Assembly (NCBI RefSeq): GCF_000732485.2
Contig: NZ_JAQV02000020.1
Coordinates: 28,374 to 92,373 of the forward strand
Source: Bacillus sp. SJS
GTDB lineage: Bacteria > Bacillota > Bacilli > Bacillales > Bacillaceae
Length of the DNA: 64,000 nucleotides
Direction of reading: 5' to 3'
Of the stretch, positions 8,994 through 17,904 are shown piece after piece. Both the position numbers and the translations under genes were made by a program. The notes under the pieces were generated by a model that was not told the DNA's origin, did no database searches, and worked only from the letters and a program-made list of their open reading frames with translations. The number at the start of each line of letters is the position of its first letter. The stretch's first letter is position 1.

Positions 8994-9350
8994 ATGGCTA
9001 TTTTATCAACTGGGCCAATTGAAAATAATGCGGTGGCAGGAGTAAGACCTACTCAGCTTGTAACGGTGAAAATTGCCAATCGTGATGCTGTCAATTCTTC
9101 AACGGTATTAATTCAGGGCTTTAAATTAACTTCGACAAGAACACTTTATGTTCTGGATCTGATTTCTGTTGCGCCAAATCAAGTGATCTCAAAAAGTTAC
9201 TTTGCCAATATAGATGATTATGCTTTTGTCTTCACAACTGGAGGTATGGCTGAAAGATCTACTCAGGTATCAGTATGGGGGAAAGATGCAGACGAAAACC
9301 TTGTATCTGCCCACAGACTTGTATCAGATGAGATTTTAAATCAAAATTAA
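8994..9350 (+). CDS. stand-alone leader-domain protein, paralogue of the collagen-like protein N-terminus
   Basis: A 118-residue protein that aligns along almost its whole length with residues 1-115 of the collagen-like protein. Shared blocks include LSTGPIENN, GxRPxQxVTVKI, NRDxVN, VSVWGK and AHRLVSDE. It stops exactly where the other protein enters its collagen repeats. The ATG at 8994 has GGGAGG seven bases upstream, preferred over a longer reading from 8958 that lacks a ribosome site. No signal peptide or cysteine is present. It may be a structural partner or an assembly competitor of the collagen-like protein. I do not recognise the family by name. Confidence 0.8.
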   Translation: MAILSTGPIENNAVAGVRPTQLVTVKIANRDAVNSSTVLIQGFKLTSTRTLYVLDLISVAPNQVISKSYFANIDDYAFVFTTGGMAERSTQVSVWGKDADENLVSAHRLVSDEILNQN

Positions 9351-9589
9351 AAAATATTACGGTTTTATTTTTACTGAAATGTGAGAATTTATGATATGCC
9401 GCGGTCCTCATCAGTGATGTTACACAATTGCAGCAGTGAAAGAGATTTTTCGGTTAGACACACTGCTTCTCAGCAAGGATAATTCTGAATTTTAATTATT
9501 CAATTACAGCATGATCATTTTAAGCTTTAATCCATGCATGTGCCGAAATAAGAACAAAGGCAGCATGTATTATTTAATAAACTTATAAA

Positions 9590-9619
9590 GGCTGCATGAA
9601 TTAGATGCATCCTTTTTTT
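9590..9619 (+). terminator. probable terminator downstream of the leader-domain gene
   Basis: GGCTGCAT (9590-9597) pairs with ATGCATCC (one mismatch) across a 7-base loop, followed by a T7 run. It lies 240 bp after the stop, so the transcript may have a long 3' end. Confidence 0.6.
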
Positions 9620-9667
9620 GTGTTCCATTTTAATGATCAGTAAGAACCTAATTTTTTTTTATTAAAT

Positions 9668-9845
9668 TGGCTTTGTTAAAGCATTATGTTGATTTATTAA
9701 CACCTGTTGATTGGAGTGGAAAGCATGAGACTTCAGCGGGAGCAGCAGGACAGGTGAGACGCAAAGCGCAGAGGAGGCTCACCGCCTGTCCCGCGGAAAG
9801 CGAATGCATGCTAGCTGCAATCAACAGCCAAGTTTAACAGAGCTA
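9668..9845 (+). repeat. MITE-like palindromic intergenic element, copy 1 (longest)
   Basis: A 178-bp element with inverted ends (TGGCTTTGTTAAA... and ...TTTAACAGAGCTA), an inner pair CTGTTGATTGGAGT/GCAATCAACAG, and a GC-rich core holding GGTGAGAC and CCCGCGGAAAGCGAA. The same modules recur at 44585-44727, 46203-46287 and 61960-62089. It encodes nothing. The rest of 9351-10042 holds no gene. Confidence 0.75.
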
Positions 9846-10042
9846 TTAAATTAAGGATCCCCAAACGGAATGACGTTCTTCTTTTAACTCTATTATATTA
9901 GGCAAGTGGCTGTTTTCAAGAAAATGAGATCTTTCCAATAGACTTGCCTATGCATGGCCGATTCATCGAGCATATCTTAGAAGGAATGCACTAGGAGGAG
10001 AGTACACGCGCGGATTTACAGCGGATTAGGAGGCTATAGAAA

Positions 10043-11131
10043 GTGAATGTCGTAACGATTCTAGGCACCAGACCGGAAATCATCCGCCTAAGCCGGATCA
10101 TTCCGAAATTGGATAGGCTAGCGAAAAAGCATATTGTCGTTCATACCGGCCAGAATTTTACAGAGGAATTAAGCGGGGTTTTCTTTAAAACGCTTCAGGT
10201 GCGTACCCCGGATTATCAATTATTTAATCAGCAGCTTACAGTTGGGGAACAATTATCTGAAATGTTTAAAGGTCTTGAGGCAATCTTTTTAAAAGAAAAA
10301 CCGGATCGAATTCTGATCCTGGGTGACACGAACAGCGGATTGTCTGCTATTTTAGCAGAGAGGATGGGGATACCGGTGTTCCACATGGAAGCAGGCAACC
10401 GCTGCTTTGATTTGAAGGTACCAGAGGAAAAGAACAGGAAAGTGATTGATTCCATATCTAGCATTAATCTCCCTTATACAGAGCAAAGCAGGGAGAATCT
10501 GCTCCGGGAAGGGCTTCACCCCCGGAAAATCCATGTTACGGGAAACCCTATTAAAGAAGTTCTGGATCATTATAAGGAAGAGATCATAAAAAGTCCGATA
10601 TTAAATCAATTAAACTTGCAGAAAAAAAATTATCTTTTGGTAACCATTCACCGCTCAGAGAATGTTGATCACCCGGAACGGTTAATTGAAATATTTAAAG
10701 GGGTGAATGAGACTGCAGCTAAACTGAATGTAAGAGTTATATGCAGTGTTCATCCACGAACGGAGACGCGTTTGAACCAAGCAAGCCTGGTTATGAACCC
10801 CCTCGTTGAATTCTACAAGCCCTTTTCCTTCTTTGACTTTGTTCAATTAGAAATGCATGCCAAATGTGTACTAACAGATAGCGGCACCGTTCAGGAGGAG
10901 TGTTGTTTATTCCATGTACCTGCGGTAACTATTCGGGATACAACGGAAAGACCGGAAACTGTAGCGTGCGGAAGCAACATGCTGTCTGGAATCGATGCCG
11001 CAAGCATAACCGCTTCTGCAGAAACCATGATGAACTTGCCAAATAAGTGGAAGATTCCTGAAGAATATCTCCGTGAAAATGTATCAGACACCATTCTAAA
11101 AATTATATTGGGAGGAAATTCTTGTGTTTAA
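10043..11131 (+). CDS. UDP-N-acetylglucosamine 2-epimerase (non-hydrolysing), L-sugar branch
   Basis: A 362-residue epimerase of the WecB/CapG/FnlC family. Landmarks are GTRPEIIRL near the N-terminus, ILGDTNS, MEAGNRCFD, VPEEKNRK, TIHRSENVD and the C-terminal LTDSGTVQEEC. The start is GTG with TAGGAGG upstream. The next two genes overlap or abut it and encode a dehydratase and an RmlD-like reductase. In characterised capsule and O-antigen pathways such trios make UDP-N-acetyl-L-fucosamine or -quinovosamine, with the 2-epimerase acting last. The family motifs differ from those of the second epimerase at 20277 (GTRPEGIKMAP), which supports separate roles. Confidence 0.85.
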   Translation: MNVVTILGTRPEIIRLSRIIPKLDRLAKKHIVVHTGQNFTEELSGVFFKTLQVRTPDYQLFNQQLTVGEQLSEMFKGLEAIFLKEKPDRILILGDTNSGLSAILAERMGIPVFHMEAGNRCFDLKVPEEKNRKVIDSISSINLPYTEQSRENLLREGLHPRKIHVTGNPIKEVLDHYKEEIIKSPILNQLNLQKKNYLLVTIHRSENVDHPERLIEIFKGVNETAAKLNVRVICSVHPRTETRLNQASLVMNPLVEFYKPFSFFDFVQLEMHAKCVLTDSGTVQEECCLFHVPAVTIRDTTERPETVACGSNMLSGIDAASITASAETMMNLPNKWKIPEEYLRENVSDTILKIILGGNSCV

Positions 11132-12110
11132 TAACCAAACCATTTTAGTCACAGGCGGTACAGGATCGTGGGGGCATGAACTGGTCAGGCAGCTGCTGGA
11201 GTTCAGTCCGAAGGAAATCCGGATTTTTTCCAGAAACGAATCAAGTCAATTTACGATGGGTCAGGAATTTAAAGGGCATAGCAATATTTCCTTTGTGATA
11301 GGAGACATTCGGGATAAAGAGGCCATTGCTGAGGCAGCAAAGAATACGGATTATATATTTCATCTAGCGGCTTTGAAGCATGTTCCGATTTGTGAAGCAC
11401 AGCCTCTTGAATCGCTGAAAACCAATGTGCATGGAACCCAAAATGTCATTGAAGCGGCGATTGCAAATAAAGTCCGGTCGGTTGTCTATATCTCTACTGA
11501 TAAAGCCTCTGATCCATCCAATTTTTACGGTTTTTCAAAGGCTATGGGAGAGCGTCTGATTATCAATGCAAACACGCTTAATAGCGGAACAAAATTTGTG
11601 TGCATTCGGGGTGGGAATGTACTTGGGACAAATGGCAGTGTCATTCATGTATTCAAAAAGCAAATTGCAGAGTCCAAAAAGGTAGGGATTACGGATCTGA
11701 AAATGACGAGATTCTTCCTTACGCTTCAAGATGCCATTGCACTTGTCTTTAAAGCGGTAAAAGACAGCGTTGGCGGTGAAATCTTCGTTATGAAAATGCC
11801 GACTTGCCGAATACTCGATCTCGCTGAGGTATTAATTGAGGACTCCGGTGTGAAAAATGTCCGCATTGAAACAACAGGAGTGAGGCCGGGGGAAAAAATT
11901 CATGAGCTCCTGCTGTCCAATTATGAATGCTCCTACTCCATCGTTTACGATGATGAATACTATGTGATCTTGCCCTCTATTCATATAAACGGAATGAAAG
12001 AACGCTATGAAGGCTTTGAACCCGTCAAACTTGAAAACTATGATTCAAGTGACGGATTAATGACCAAAAAAGAAATAAGAGCCATGCTTCAGAGAGGCGG
12101 TTTTCTATAA
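11124..12110 (+). CDS. UDP-GlcNAc 4,6-dehydratase/5-epimerase (FnlA/CapE/WbjB type)
   Basis: A 328-residue extended SDR of the CapD/FnlA group. It shows the nucleotide-binding TGGTGSWG (residues 10-17), the sugar-site FHLAALKHVPICE, and the catalytic STDKA with YGFSK (YxxxK). The C-terminal GVRPGEKIHELL motif is typical of this family. It would convert UDP-GlcNAc to a 4-keto-6-deoxy-L-hexose intermediate. The start is GTG after GGAGG and overlaps the upstream epimerase stop by 8 bases, so the two are translationally coupled. It ends directly at the ATG of the reductase gene. Confidence 0.85.
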   Translation: MFNNQTILVTGGTGSWGHELVRQLLEFSPKEIRIFSRNESSQFTMGQEFKGHSNISFVIGDIRDKEAIAEAAKNTDYIFHLAALKHVPICEAQPLESLKTNVHGTQNVIEAAIANKVRSVVYISTDKASDPSNFYGFSKAMGERLIINANTLNSGTKFVCIRGGNVLGTNGSVIHVFKKQIAESKKVGITDLKMTRFFLTLQDAIALVFKAVKDSVGGEIFVMKMPTCRILDLAEVLIEDSGVKNVRIETTGVRPGEKIHELLLSNYECSYSIVYDDEYYVILPSIHINGMKERYEGFEPVKLENYDSSDGLMTKKEIRAMLQRGGFL

Positions 12111-12941
12111 ATGCGAGTTCTGATTTTAGGCGGGGCGGGAATGGCTGGCCATATGATCAGAGATTATTTTTCCGAAAAACCGTCCTATCAGGTGTTCTAT
12201 ACAACAAGAAACATTTCAGATACTAAAGGGATCTTTTTAAATATTAATAACGCTAACAGTGTGGAAGAAATCATTGATTATCTCAAACCGGATTTGATCA
12301 TCAACTGCATTGGATTACTCAACCATATCGCGGACGAAAACCCTCTTGCTGCTCTTCAGGCAAACAGTATTCTTCCGCATCAGCTCGAAAAATTGCTTTC
12401 CCGGCAAGGAGGAAAGCTGGTTCATATTAGCACCGATTGTGTATTCTCCGGAGAGAAAGGCCGATATTCAGAGAAGGACACTCCTGACGGCACATCATTT
12501 TATGCACAGTCTAAGAGATTAGGAGAGATCCACAGTGATCGGCACCTTACCATTCGGACTTCGATAATCGGTCCGGAATTGAAAGATAATGGAATCGGTC
12601 TCTTTGCATGGTTTATGAAGCAAACAGGGGAAATCCAAGGGTATGAAAAAGTTATCTGGAACGGGGTTACCACTCTGGAACTGGCGAAAGCCATCGAATA
12701 TTTGGTTGAAAAGAAGACAGCCGGTTTGTATCATCTCGGTTCAAAAACGCTGCTATCTAAAAATGAGCTGCTTTTACTAATCCAAAGAGTTTTTAATAAA
12801 ACGGATGTAAAAATTATTCCGGATAGCAAGATCATACTAAATCGAACCATCGTGAGCACACGATCAGATGCTGTTTATCCGCTCCCTTCCTATGAAACCA
12901 TGCTGATTGAACTTAAGCAATGGATGGAGAGCCATGAGTAA
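12111..12941 (+). CDS. RmlD-like NAD(P)H-dependent 4-keto-sugar reductase
   Basis: A 276-residue RmlD-superfamily SDR starting MRVLILGGAGMAGHMI (glycine-rich nucleotide loop), with ISTDCVFSG and YAQSK (YxxxK) as active-site motifs. Its ATG follows the upstream TAA with no gap, so it is coupled to the dehydratase. In the UDP-L-rhamnosamine/L-quinovosamine pathway (WbvB-WbvR-WbvD) the reductase is RmlD-like, whereas the L-fucosamine pathway uses a larger CapF-type reductase. The short RmlD form here therefore points to UDP-L-QuiNAc or a related L-sugar (inference from family). Confidence 0.8.
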   Translation: MRVLILGGAGMAGHMIRDYFSEKPSYQVFYTTRNISDTKGIFLNINNANSVEEIIDYLKPDLIINCIGLLNHIADENPLAALQANSILPHQLEKLLSRQGGKLVHISTDCVFSGEKGRYSEKDTPDGTSFYAQSKRLGEIHSDRHLTIRTSIIGPELKDNGIGLFAWFMKQTGEIQGYEKVIWNGVTTLELAKAIEYLVEKKTAGLYHLGSKTLLSKNELLLLIQRVFNKTDVKIIPDSKIILNRTIVSTRSDAVYPLPSYETMLIELKQWMESHE

Positions 12942-13824
12942 AACCATCCTGATAACAGGTGCAAATGGATTTACAGGGATGCACGCCTGTCAGTATTTCT
13001 CTGAAAAAGGCTACAACGTTATTGGAACAGCGAGAAGGCCTGCTGAAATAGGTAAAAAGGTGAATTTGATTCTCTGCGATTTAGTAGAAGAAGCATCTGT
13101 TCAATTATTAATTAAACAAACCCAGCCTGATTATCTTTTGCATTTAGCGGGAGTAAGCCACGTAGGGAAATCATGGGAAGATCCTGTGGGTACTTTAAAA
13201 ACAAACGTCCTTTCCACCCTTCATTTACTCGACGCCATTCATAAAGAAAAAGTGGACTGCAAAAGTGTCATTACAGGGTCTGCTCTGCAGACAGACCCCG
13301 GAAGTTTAAAGTCGGTTCCCCATCCTTACAGCTTCAGTAAAACCATCCAAACCCTCTGCACGATAGCATGGGGGACGTTATACCAAATGGATGTTGTGAT
13401 TGCGAAGCCTTCGAATTTAATTGGACCTGGAAATTCATCAGGAGTTTGTTCGGCTTTTGCTCAAAAGATTGTTCACATGCAGCATAATGGAGCAGATCAT
13501 GTGCTTAACATCGATACCCCTCTTGCGGAAAGGGATTTTCTAGATGTGAGAGATGCTATTGGAGGATATGAAGTATTATTTGAAAAGGGTGAGTCAGGAG
13601 AAACGTACGATGTATGTTCGGGCCGAACCCGAACGATTAAAGAAGTAGCTGAAACGTATCGGAAAATTTCCTCCTTCCCATTCAAAATTAAAACAAAAAA
13701 AGATGTTCCCTCAGATCCTGCTGAACTCGGCAGCCCGTCTCGTTTAAAGGAATTGGGTTGGCGTCCTCAATATATGTTCGAGGATACGCTTGCAGATACT
13801 CTCCAATTCTACTCCCAGTCATAG
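12934..13824 (+). CDS. NAD-dependent epimerase/dehydratase (GDP-mannose dehydratase-like SDR)
   Basis: A 296-residue extended SDR. TGANGFTG near the N-terminus binds the dinucleotide, LHLAGVSHVG resembles the GDP-mannose 4,6-dehydratase group, and YSFSK supplies the YxxxK pair. The ATG at 12934 overlaps the previous gene by 8 bases and has ATGGAGAG upstream; a start at 12907 would lack a ribosome site. It is the last gene of the four-gene sugar-nucleotide unit. Its substrate is unclear: it may modify the same L-sugar or make a second 6-deoxy sugar. Confidence 0.75.
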   Translation: MSKTILITGANGFTGMHACQYFSEKGYNVIGTARRPAEIGKKVNLILCDLVEEASVQLLIKQTQPDYLLHLAGVSHVGKSWEDPVGTLKTNVLSTLHLLDAIHKEKVDCKSVITGSALQTDPGSLKSVPHPYSFSKTIQTLCTIAWGTLYQMDVVIAKPSNLIGPGNSSGVCSAFAQKIVHMQHNGADHVLNIDTPLAERDFLDVRDAIGGYEVLFEKGESGETYDVCSGRTRTIKEVAETYRKISSFPFKIKTKKDVPSDPAELGSPSRLKELGWRPQYMFEDTLADTLQFYSQS

Positions 13825-14049
13825 TGTCCAGGCATTTGGCTTAAAGGTCAGATGTCTTTTTCTTTCATTAAATTTCTTAGTATCTCTTCCAAGGTTAAAC
13901 GTTCCAATCACTATCCGCAGGTGTCCATAAGCAAGCAACCCATATTGTATTCAAAGGGCTGAAAAATGGTGTCATTTGCAGATTGCCTTCCATATCATGT
14001 AAGCAGCAGGACTAGACGGTTATTAAATTTGGTATAGGAGCTGAACCTC

Positions 14050-15264
14050 ATGAAAATATTACTGGCCACTTATTGGGCCATCCCCCATTTAGGCGGAGTT
14101 TGGAATTACATGGTCCAAACGAAAGGCTATTTGGAAGCACTTGGACACGAAGTAGACATTCTGGGCTACGGTGCAGATAATACGTTCATTCACCTCGTGA
14201 ACAAAGACCGAAGAGTGGAGAAAAACGACTTGATGCCAGTCCTAAATGTAAACGTTACTCCGGAAAAGTATACGGAAATTTTTGCGAATAAATTAGTAGA
14301 ATACACAGAATTCCAGAGGTACTGCTATGAACTGGCAGCTGTCTATTTAGGGCTTGAAGAATATGACATCATTCATACCCAGGATGTCATCGCAACCTCG
14401 TGCATTAGCCGCGTAAAACCTCAAGCAACCCCGCTTGTAGCCACACTTCATGGATCCGTTGCACACGAGATCCGCCATCAGCTGAAAACCATTCACAAAT
14501 CCTCGAATTCTTACTTGGCCAAAGCTTATTATGATGAATTGGAAAGCTTGGGCGGATATACGGCCGACTTGACGATTGTAGCGAACAATTGGCTTAAAAA
14601 CATCCTGCAAAATGAGTTTGCGATCCCCGAAGAGCAGCTGAAGGTCATGCACTATGGCTTTAATATTCCGGCATTTGATTCAGGGCTGAATCAGAAAACC
14701 GATGTAACGAAACCAGAAGGAAAAAAGGTCATCATGTTTTCAGGAAGGCTTGTTGAATTAAAAGGTGTTCATTACCTGCTGGAAGCTCTTGCAAAGCTCA
14801 TGGAGAGAAATAAGGACTGGATTTGCTGGATTGCAGGCGATGGGGATAAAAAAGGGGAATTGGTCATTCAGTCAAAGGTGCTTAGTCTTGGAGACCATGT
14901 AAAGTTTCTTGGAGTGCGGGATGATTTGCCTGCACTGCTTAAACAAACAGATATCTTTGTTCTGCCAAGCTTGATTGAAAACCAGCCGCTCTCACTGATT
15001 GAAGCACAGCTGGCAGGGAACGCAATTGCAGCAAGCAATGCTGGCGGCTTGCCTGAAATGGTCGAGGATGGAGTGACAGGATTGCTGTTTCCAGCAGGTG
15101 ACTCAGATAAACTGACAGATGTTTTACTCGATATGGTTACGGATGATGAGCTCCGAACAAGATTAGGGACGGCTGCGAGAGAGTGGGCAAGAATCCACTG
15201 GGATCTCAGTACAGGGGTCAGAAAATTGACGGATATTTATGAAAGCCTGACAAAAAACGGATAA
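14050..15264 (+). CDS. glycosyltransferase family 4, spore-polysaccharide type
   Basis: A 404-residue GT-B enzyme. The N-terminus MKILLATYWAIPHLGGVWNY is the acceptor domain. The C-terminal domain has MFSGRLVELKGVHYLLEAL, the WIAGDGDKK strand and the ENQPLSLIEAQLAGNAIAAS block, in which the E-x7-E acids bind the nucleotide sugar. It resembles the YtcC-type transferases that B. subtilis uses for spore-coat polysaccharide (recollection, not a search). TAGGAG precedes the ATG. It begins a second co-oriented set with an unknown protein and an SDR epimerase, a combination similar to ytcB-ytcC. Confidence 0.85.
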   Translation: MKILLATYWAIPHLGGVWNYMVQTKGYLEALGHEVDILGYGADNTFIHLVNKDRRVEKNDLMPVLNVNVTPEKYTEIFANKLVEYTEFQRYCYELAAVYLGLEEYDIIHTQDVIATSCISRVKPQATPLVATLHGSVAHEIRHQLKTIHKSSNSYLAKAYYDELESLGGYTADLTIVANNWLKNILQNEFAIPEEQLKVMHYGFNIPAFDSGLNQKTDVTKPEGKKVIMFSGRLVELKGVHYLLEALAKLMERNKDWICWIAGDGDKKGELVIQSKVLSLGDHVKFLGVRDDLPALLKQTDIFVLPSLIENQPLSLIEAQLAGNAIAASNAGGLPEMVEDGVTGLLFPAGDSDKLTDVLLDMVTDDELRTRLGTAAREWARIHWDLSTGVRKLTDIYESLTKNG

Positions 15265-15277
15265 ATGAGGTGTAAAC

Positions 15278-15835
15278 ATGGGGAATGAAGGAATTGGTTT
15301 ATTGAAAAGACAGCAAAGAATGACAGTGCTTATGAATTCATTGACGGCTGTTAAAACATCTGGTGAACTGCAAGTTGTTTCCGGTGACCTAGAGAATTTA
15401 TCGGCTTTGCTTAAAGCAAGGCTTGAAAGAAATAGATCGAGAACCATAGATCCGGTTTCTGAAGCAAATCCTGATAAATTGATACCAGCCGAGCTTCAGG
15501 AAGCATCAAAATTAAATATGGGACTCATGAAGGCAAATCCTGAATTAAGGGGATTTTCAGCAGCCTTAAAAGACTATATCAGCGAATTAATTTTAAGATC
15601 AATCCGAAGCAAATGGTCTGCAAATATAAGACCGGCTGTAGCTGCAGAAACAATGGAATCATCGCCGATGGGTATAGCAGAAAGTTTACAATCTGTATTT
15701 GAAAACGCGGTTTTCCCTTCTGAGCTCCCTGTTAATATGGGCATATGGAACAAAATTGCTTCTTCGCTTCCTGAAGGATACCAAATTCCTAATCCAAAAA
15801 CATACAGCGTCATTGCAGATAATCTCGTTAAATAA
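15278..15835 (+). CDS. unknown protein of the glycan cluster
   Basis: A 185-residue protein that I cannot assign. It is soluble and mostly helical in composition, with leucine-rich stretches (LENLSALLKARLERN, AALKDYISELILRSI) and no signal peptide, membrane segment or cysteine. The start has GAGGTG upstream. It lies 13 bp after the GT4 gene and 37 bp before the epimerase gene, so it is almost surely co-transcribed with them. A scaffold for glycosyltransferases or a spore-associated structural protein is possible; neither is shown by the sequence. Confidence 0.7.
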   Translation: MGNEGIGLLKRQQRMTVLMNSLTAVKTSGELQVVSGDLENLSALLKARLERNRSRTIDPVSEANPDKLIPAELQEASKLNMGLMKANPELRGFSAALKDYISELILRSIRSKWSANIRPAVAAETMESSPMGIAESLQSVFENAVFPSELPVNMGIWNKIASSLPEGYQIPNPKTYSVIADNLVK

Positions 15836-15872
15836 CCAGGTATATTAGAATTCAAAAAAAGGAGAACCGCTC

Positions 15873-16790
15873 ATGAAGGCTGTTGTTACAGGGGGAGCCG
15901 GCTTTATTGGCTCCCATCTTACAGAAGCATTAGCAGATCTGGGATTTGAAGTCCATGTTTTGGATTGGACAGAAGCAGAAGTACCTGAAGCCTTAAAAAA
16001 AGATCATGTCGTCTATCATGCACTTGATATTTGCAGCAGAGAGGCGAGGGAAATGGTTGTTTCCATTGATCCATCCTTCCTGTTCCATTTGGCTGCTCAA
16101 GCAGATGTCGGAATTTCAATTGAAACTCCGCTCTATGATGCCTGGATTAACGTAAACGGGACCATCAACATGCTGGATGCATGCAGAGAAACCAGCTCAT
16201 GCAAAATGATTTTTGCTTCTACTGCGGCCGTATACGGACTTCTCGATAAAAAAGAGATCTGTGAAGAAGATCCCGTGAATCCTGAATCGAATTACGGACT
16301 TTCAAAGCTTACCGCAGAATCCTATATTCGGCTTTATCAAAAACTTTACGGCATCCCTTATACCATACTTCGATACGCAAATGTATACGGACCAAGACAG
16401 CTACCGAAAGGAGACGGCGGGGTAGTCGCTGTATTCATGAAGAACATCCTCTCCTCGGGATCAATATCTGTACATGGAGATGGCGAGCAGACCAGGGATT
16501 TTATTTTTGTTAAAGATGTGGCCGCGGCAAATATTGCAGCCATGAAATATGGAAACAATGAAACAATCCAGATCAGCACAGGCGAAACATACAGCATTAA
16601 TGAATTAATCCAATATTTAAAAGCGAGCCAAAGTGACGGATTTGTGACACAATATTCAGCCGTACGCAAAGGAGATATCAAGCACAGCTGTCTAGCAAAT
16701 GAAAAGGCCCGGAACCTATTGAAATGGATCCCGGCATATGGGCTGGAACATGGGCTGAAAGAAACCTATTTATACTACAGCTCACTTTAG
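15873..16790 (+). CDS. NAD-dependent sugar epimerase (UDP-glucose/UDP-glucuronate 4-epimerase-like)
   Basis: A 305-residue extended SDR with TGGAGFIGSHL (NAD loop), FHLAAQADV, the SxxxYG motif STAAVYG, YGLSK (YxxxK) and YANVYGPRQ, plus a late GDGEQTRDFIFV block. These match the GalE/YtcB group, which interconverts C4 epimers of UDP-hexoses. AAGGAG lies upstream of the ATG. It is the third gene of the set starting at 14050. Exact substrate undetermined. Confidence 0.85.
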   Translation: MKAVVTGGAGFIGSHLTEALADLGFEVHVLDWTEAEVPEALKKDHVVYHALDICSREAREMVVSIDPSFLFHLAAQADVGISIETPLYDAWINVNGTINMLDACRETSSCKMIFASTAAVYGLLDKKEICEEDPVNPESNYGLSKLTAESYIRLYQKLYGIPYTILRYANVYGPRQLPKGDGGVVAVFMKNILSSGSISVHGDGEQTRDFIFVKDVAAANIAAMKYGNNETIQISTGETYSINELIQYLKASQSDGFVTQYSAVRKGDIKHSCLANEKARNLLKWIPAYGLEHGLKETYLYYSSL

Positions 16791-16881
16791 GACAAATACC
16801 CTCTCTAATCACAGTCCAGCTGAATAAGATACTCAATGAAACACTATACATTCTCAAAGGCTAAAGGAGGAAAGAGGTAAC

Positions 16882-17574
16882 ATGAGCTTAGAAGAAAGTT
16901 TAAGTAAAATAAAAGGATCCTATGATGCAGTCATCAGTTTAGGTGATCTGTGTCTGGGTTCCATTCAGCTTAAAAAAAGCAGTCTGAGAAATTTTTCAGG
17001 TGTATTGGATTGGATGGCATCCCCATTTTTAAGGGATGTAAACCGTTTGCTGAAAAATAAGTTTATCGGTTTTTTTGATGAGGCCAATCTAAGAATTATC
17101 GGGTATGCAGCGGATGACATTATCTGTGTAGCAGACGACGGATATAATTTGGTTTCCAACCATGACTTTATGACCGAAGATGGGAATACGTTGACCCACC
17201 TAGGTTCCTATAAAGAAGTTATGGACAAATACGACCGCAGAATTCAGCGGACCCTTGAAAAATTTGCTTCGGCAGACAGAATCCTTTTTGTGAGAACAGA
17301 AGGATCGTATGAGGATGCATGGGAGCTTCAGAATATATTATCCGAGATTGTAGCGAATGACTTTCGTGTTTTGATGATCAACCATACGGATGTAAAAGAG
17401 ATGACAGACAGCTTCTGGGGACTTGAGAAAATCTGTGCCGTTGAGCTTCCTGAGGCGGATAAATGGAACGCAAACGACCAGTTATGGTCTGAATTATTGA
17501 AGGAAGTAACACTTACTGACAAAAACAGTGCAGACCTTGAATCCAATCCCGGCATGGAAACAGAATCCGAATAA
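16882..17574 (+). CDS. DUF1796 putative papain-like cysteine peptidase
   Basis: A 230-residue protein. Its N-terminus VISLGDLCLGSIQLKK...VLDWMASP matches the DUF1796 pattern SLG-x2-C...(F/L)DW, with the Cys as presumed nucleophile. A later SNHDF offers a histidine, and strands such as RILFVRTEGS follow. It may act as a hydrolase or transferase on a surface component. Members of this family often sit among glycosyltransferase genes, as here; no function is proven. The start has AAAGGAGG upstream. The last 15 residues are acidic and disordered-looking. Confidence 0.7.
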   Translation: MSLEESLSKIKGSYDAVISLGDLCLGSIQLKKSSLRNFSGVLDWMASPFLRDVNRLLKNKFIGFFDEANLRIIGYAADDIICVADDGYNLVSNHDFMTEDGNTLTHLGSYKEVMDKYDRRIQRTLEKFASADRILFVRTEGSYEDAWELQNILSEIVANDFRVLMINHTDVKEMTDSFWGLEKICAVELPEADKWNANDQLWSELLKEVTLTDKNSADLESNPGMETESE

Positions 17575-17681
17575 AATACTGCATCCGGGAACAAAACAAA
17601 AAAAATAGGCAAATGCCTAAACCAAACAGCCTGGGTCCTGCATAGGCTATCATTGACTAAAACAATTGGAGGGATTGCTTT

Positions 17682-17798
17682 ATGTACGGTTACCCAGGAT
17701 ATGGATATGGTCATGGCGGTTATGGAAGCAGCTTCGTTCTCATCGTTGTATTGTTCATTTTGCTGATTATCGTAGGAGCTGCCTACATCGGCTATTAA
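17682..17798 (+). CDS. YjcZ-type small sporulation protein
   Basis: A 38-residue protein: a Tyr/Gly-rich head ([17 protein letters not shown]) followed by one hydrophobic helix ([21 protein letters not shown]). This is the layout of the YjcZ family of small sporulation proteins. TTGGAGGG lies upstream of the ATG. It probably associates with a spore or forespore membrane. A terminator follows at once. Confidence 0.8.
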   Translation: MYGYPGYGYGHGGYGSSFVLIVVLFILLIIVGAAYIGY

Positions 17799-17805
17799 TT
17801 TGCTA

Positions 17806-17829
17806 GAAGGGCCTAACGGCTCTTTTTTT
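17806..17829 (+). terminator. intrinsic terminator of the YjcZ-type gene
   Basis: AGGGCC pairs with GGCTCT (one G-T pair) across a 4-base loop, followed by T7. Confidence 0.75.
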
Positions 17830-17904
17830 ATGGGCTGTTTTAGGAATGCAGATGCTCACCATAATGGTTACCTTCAGCTTTTGTCTGCCTGCCATTTTTC
17901 ACGT

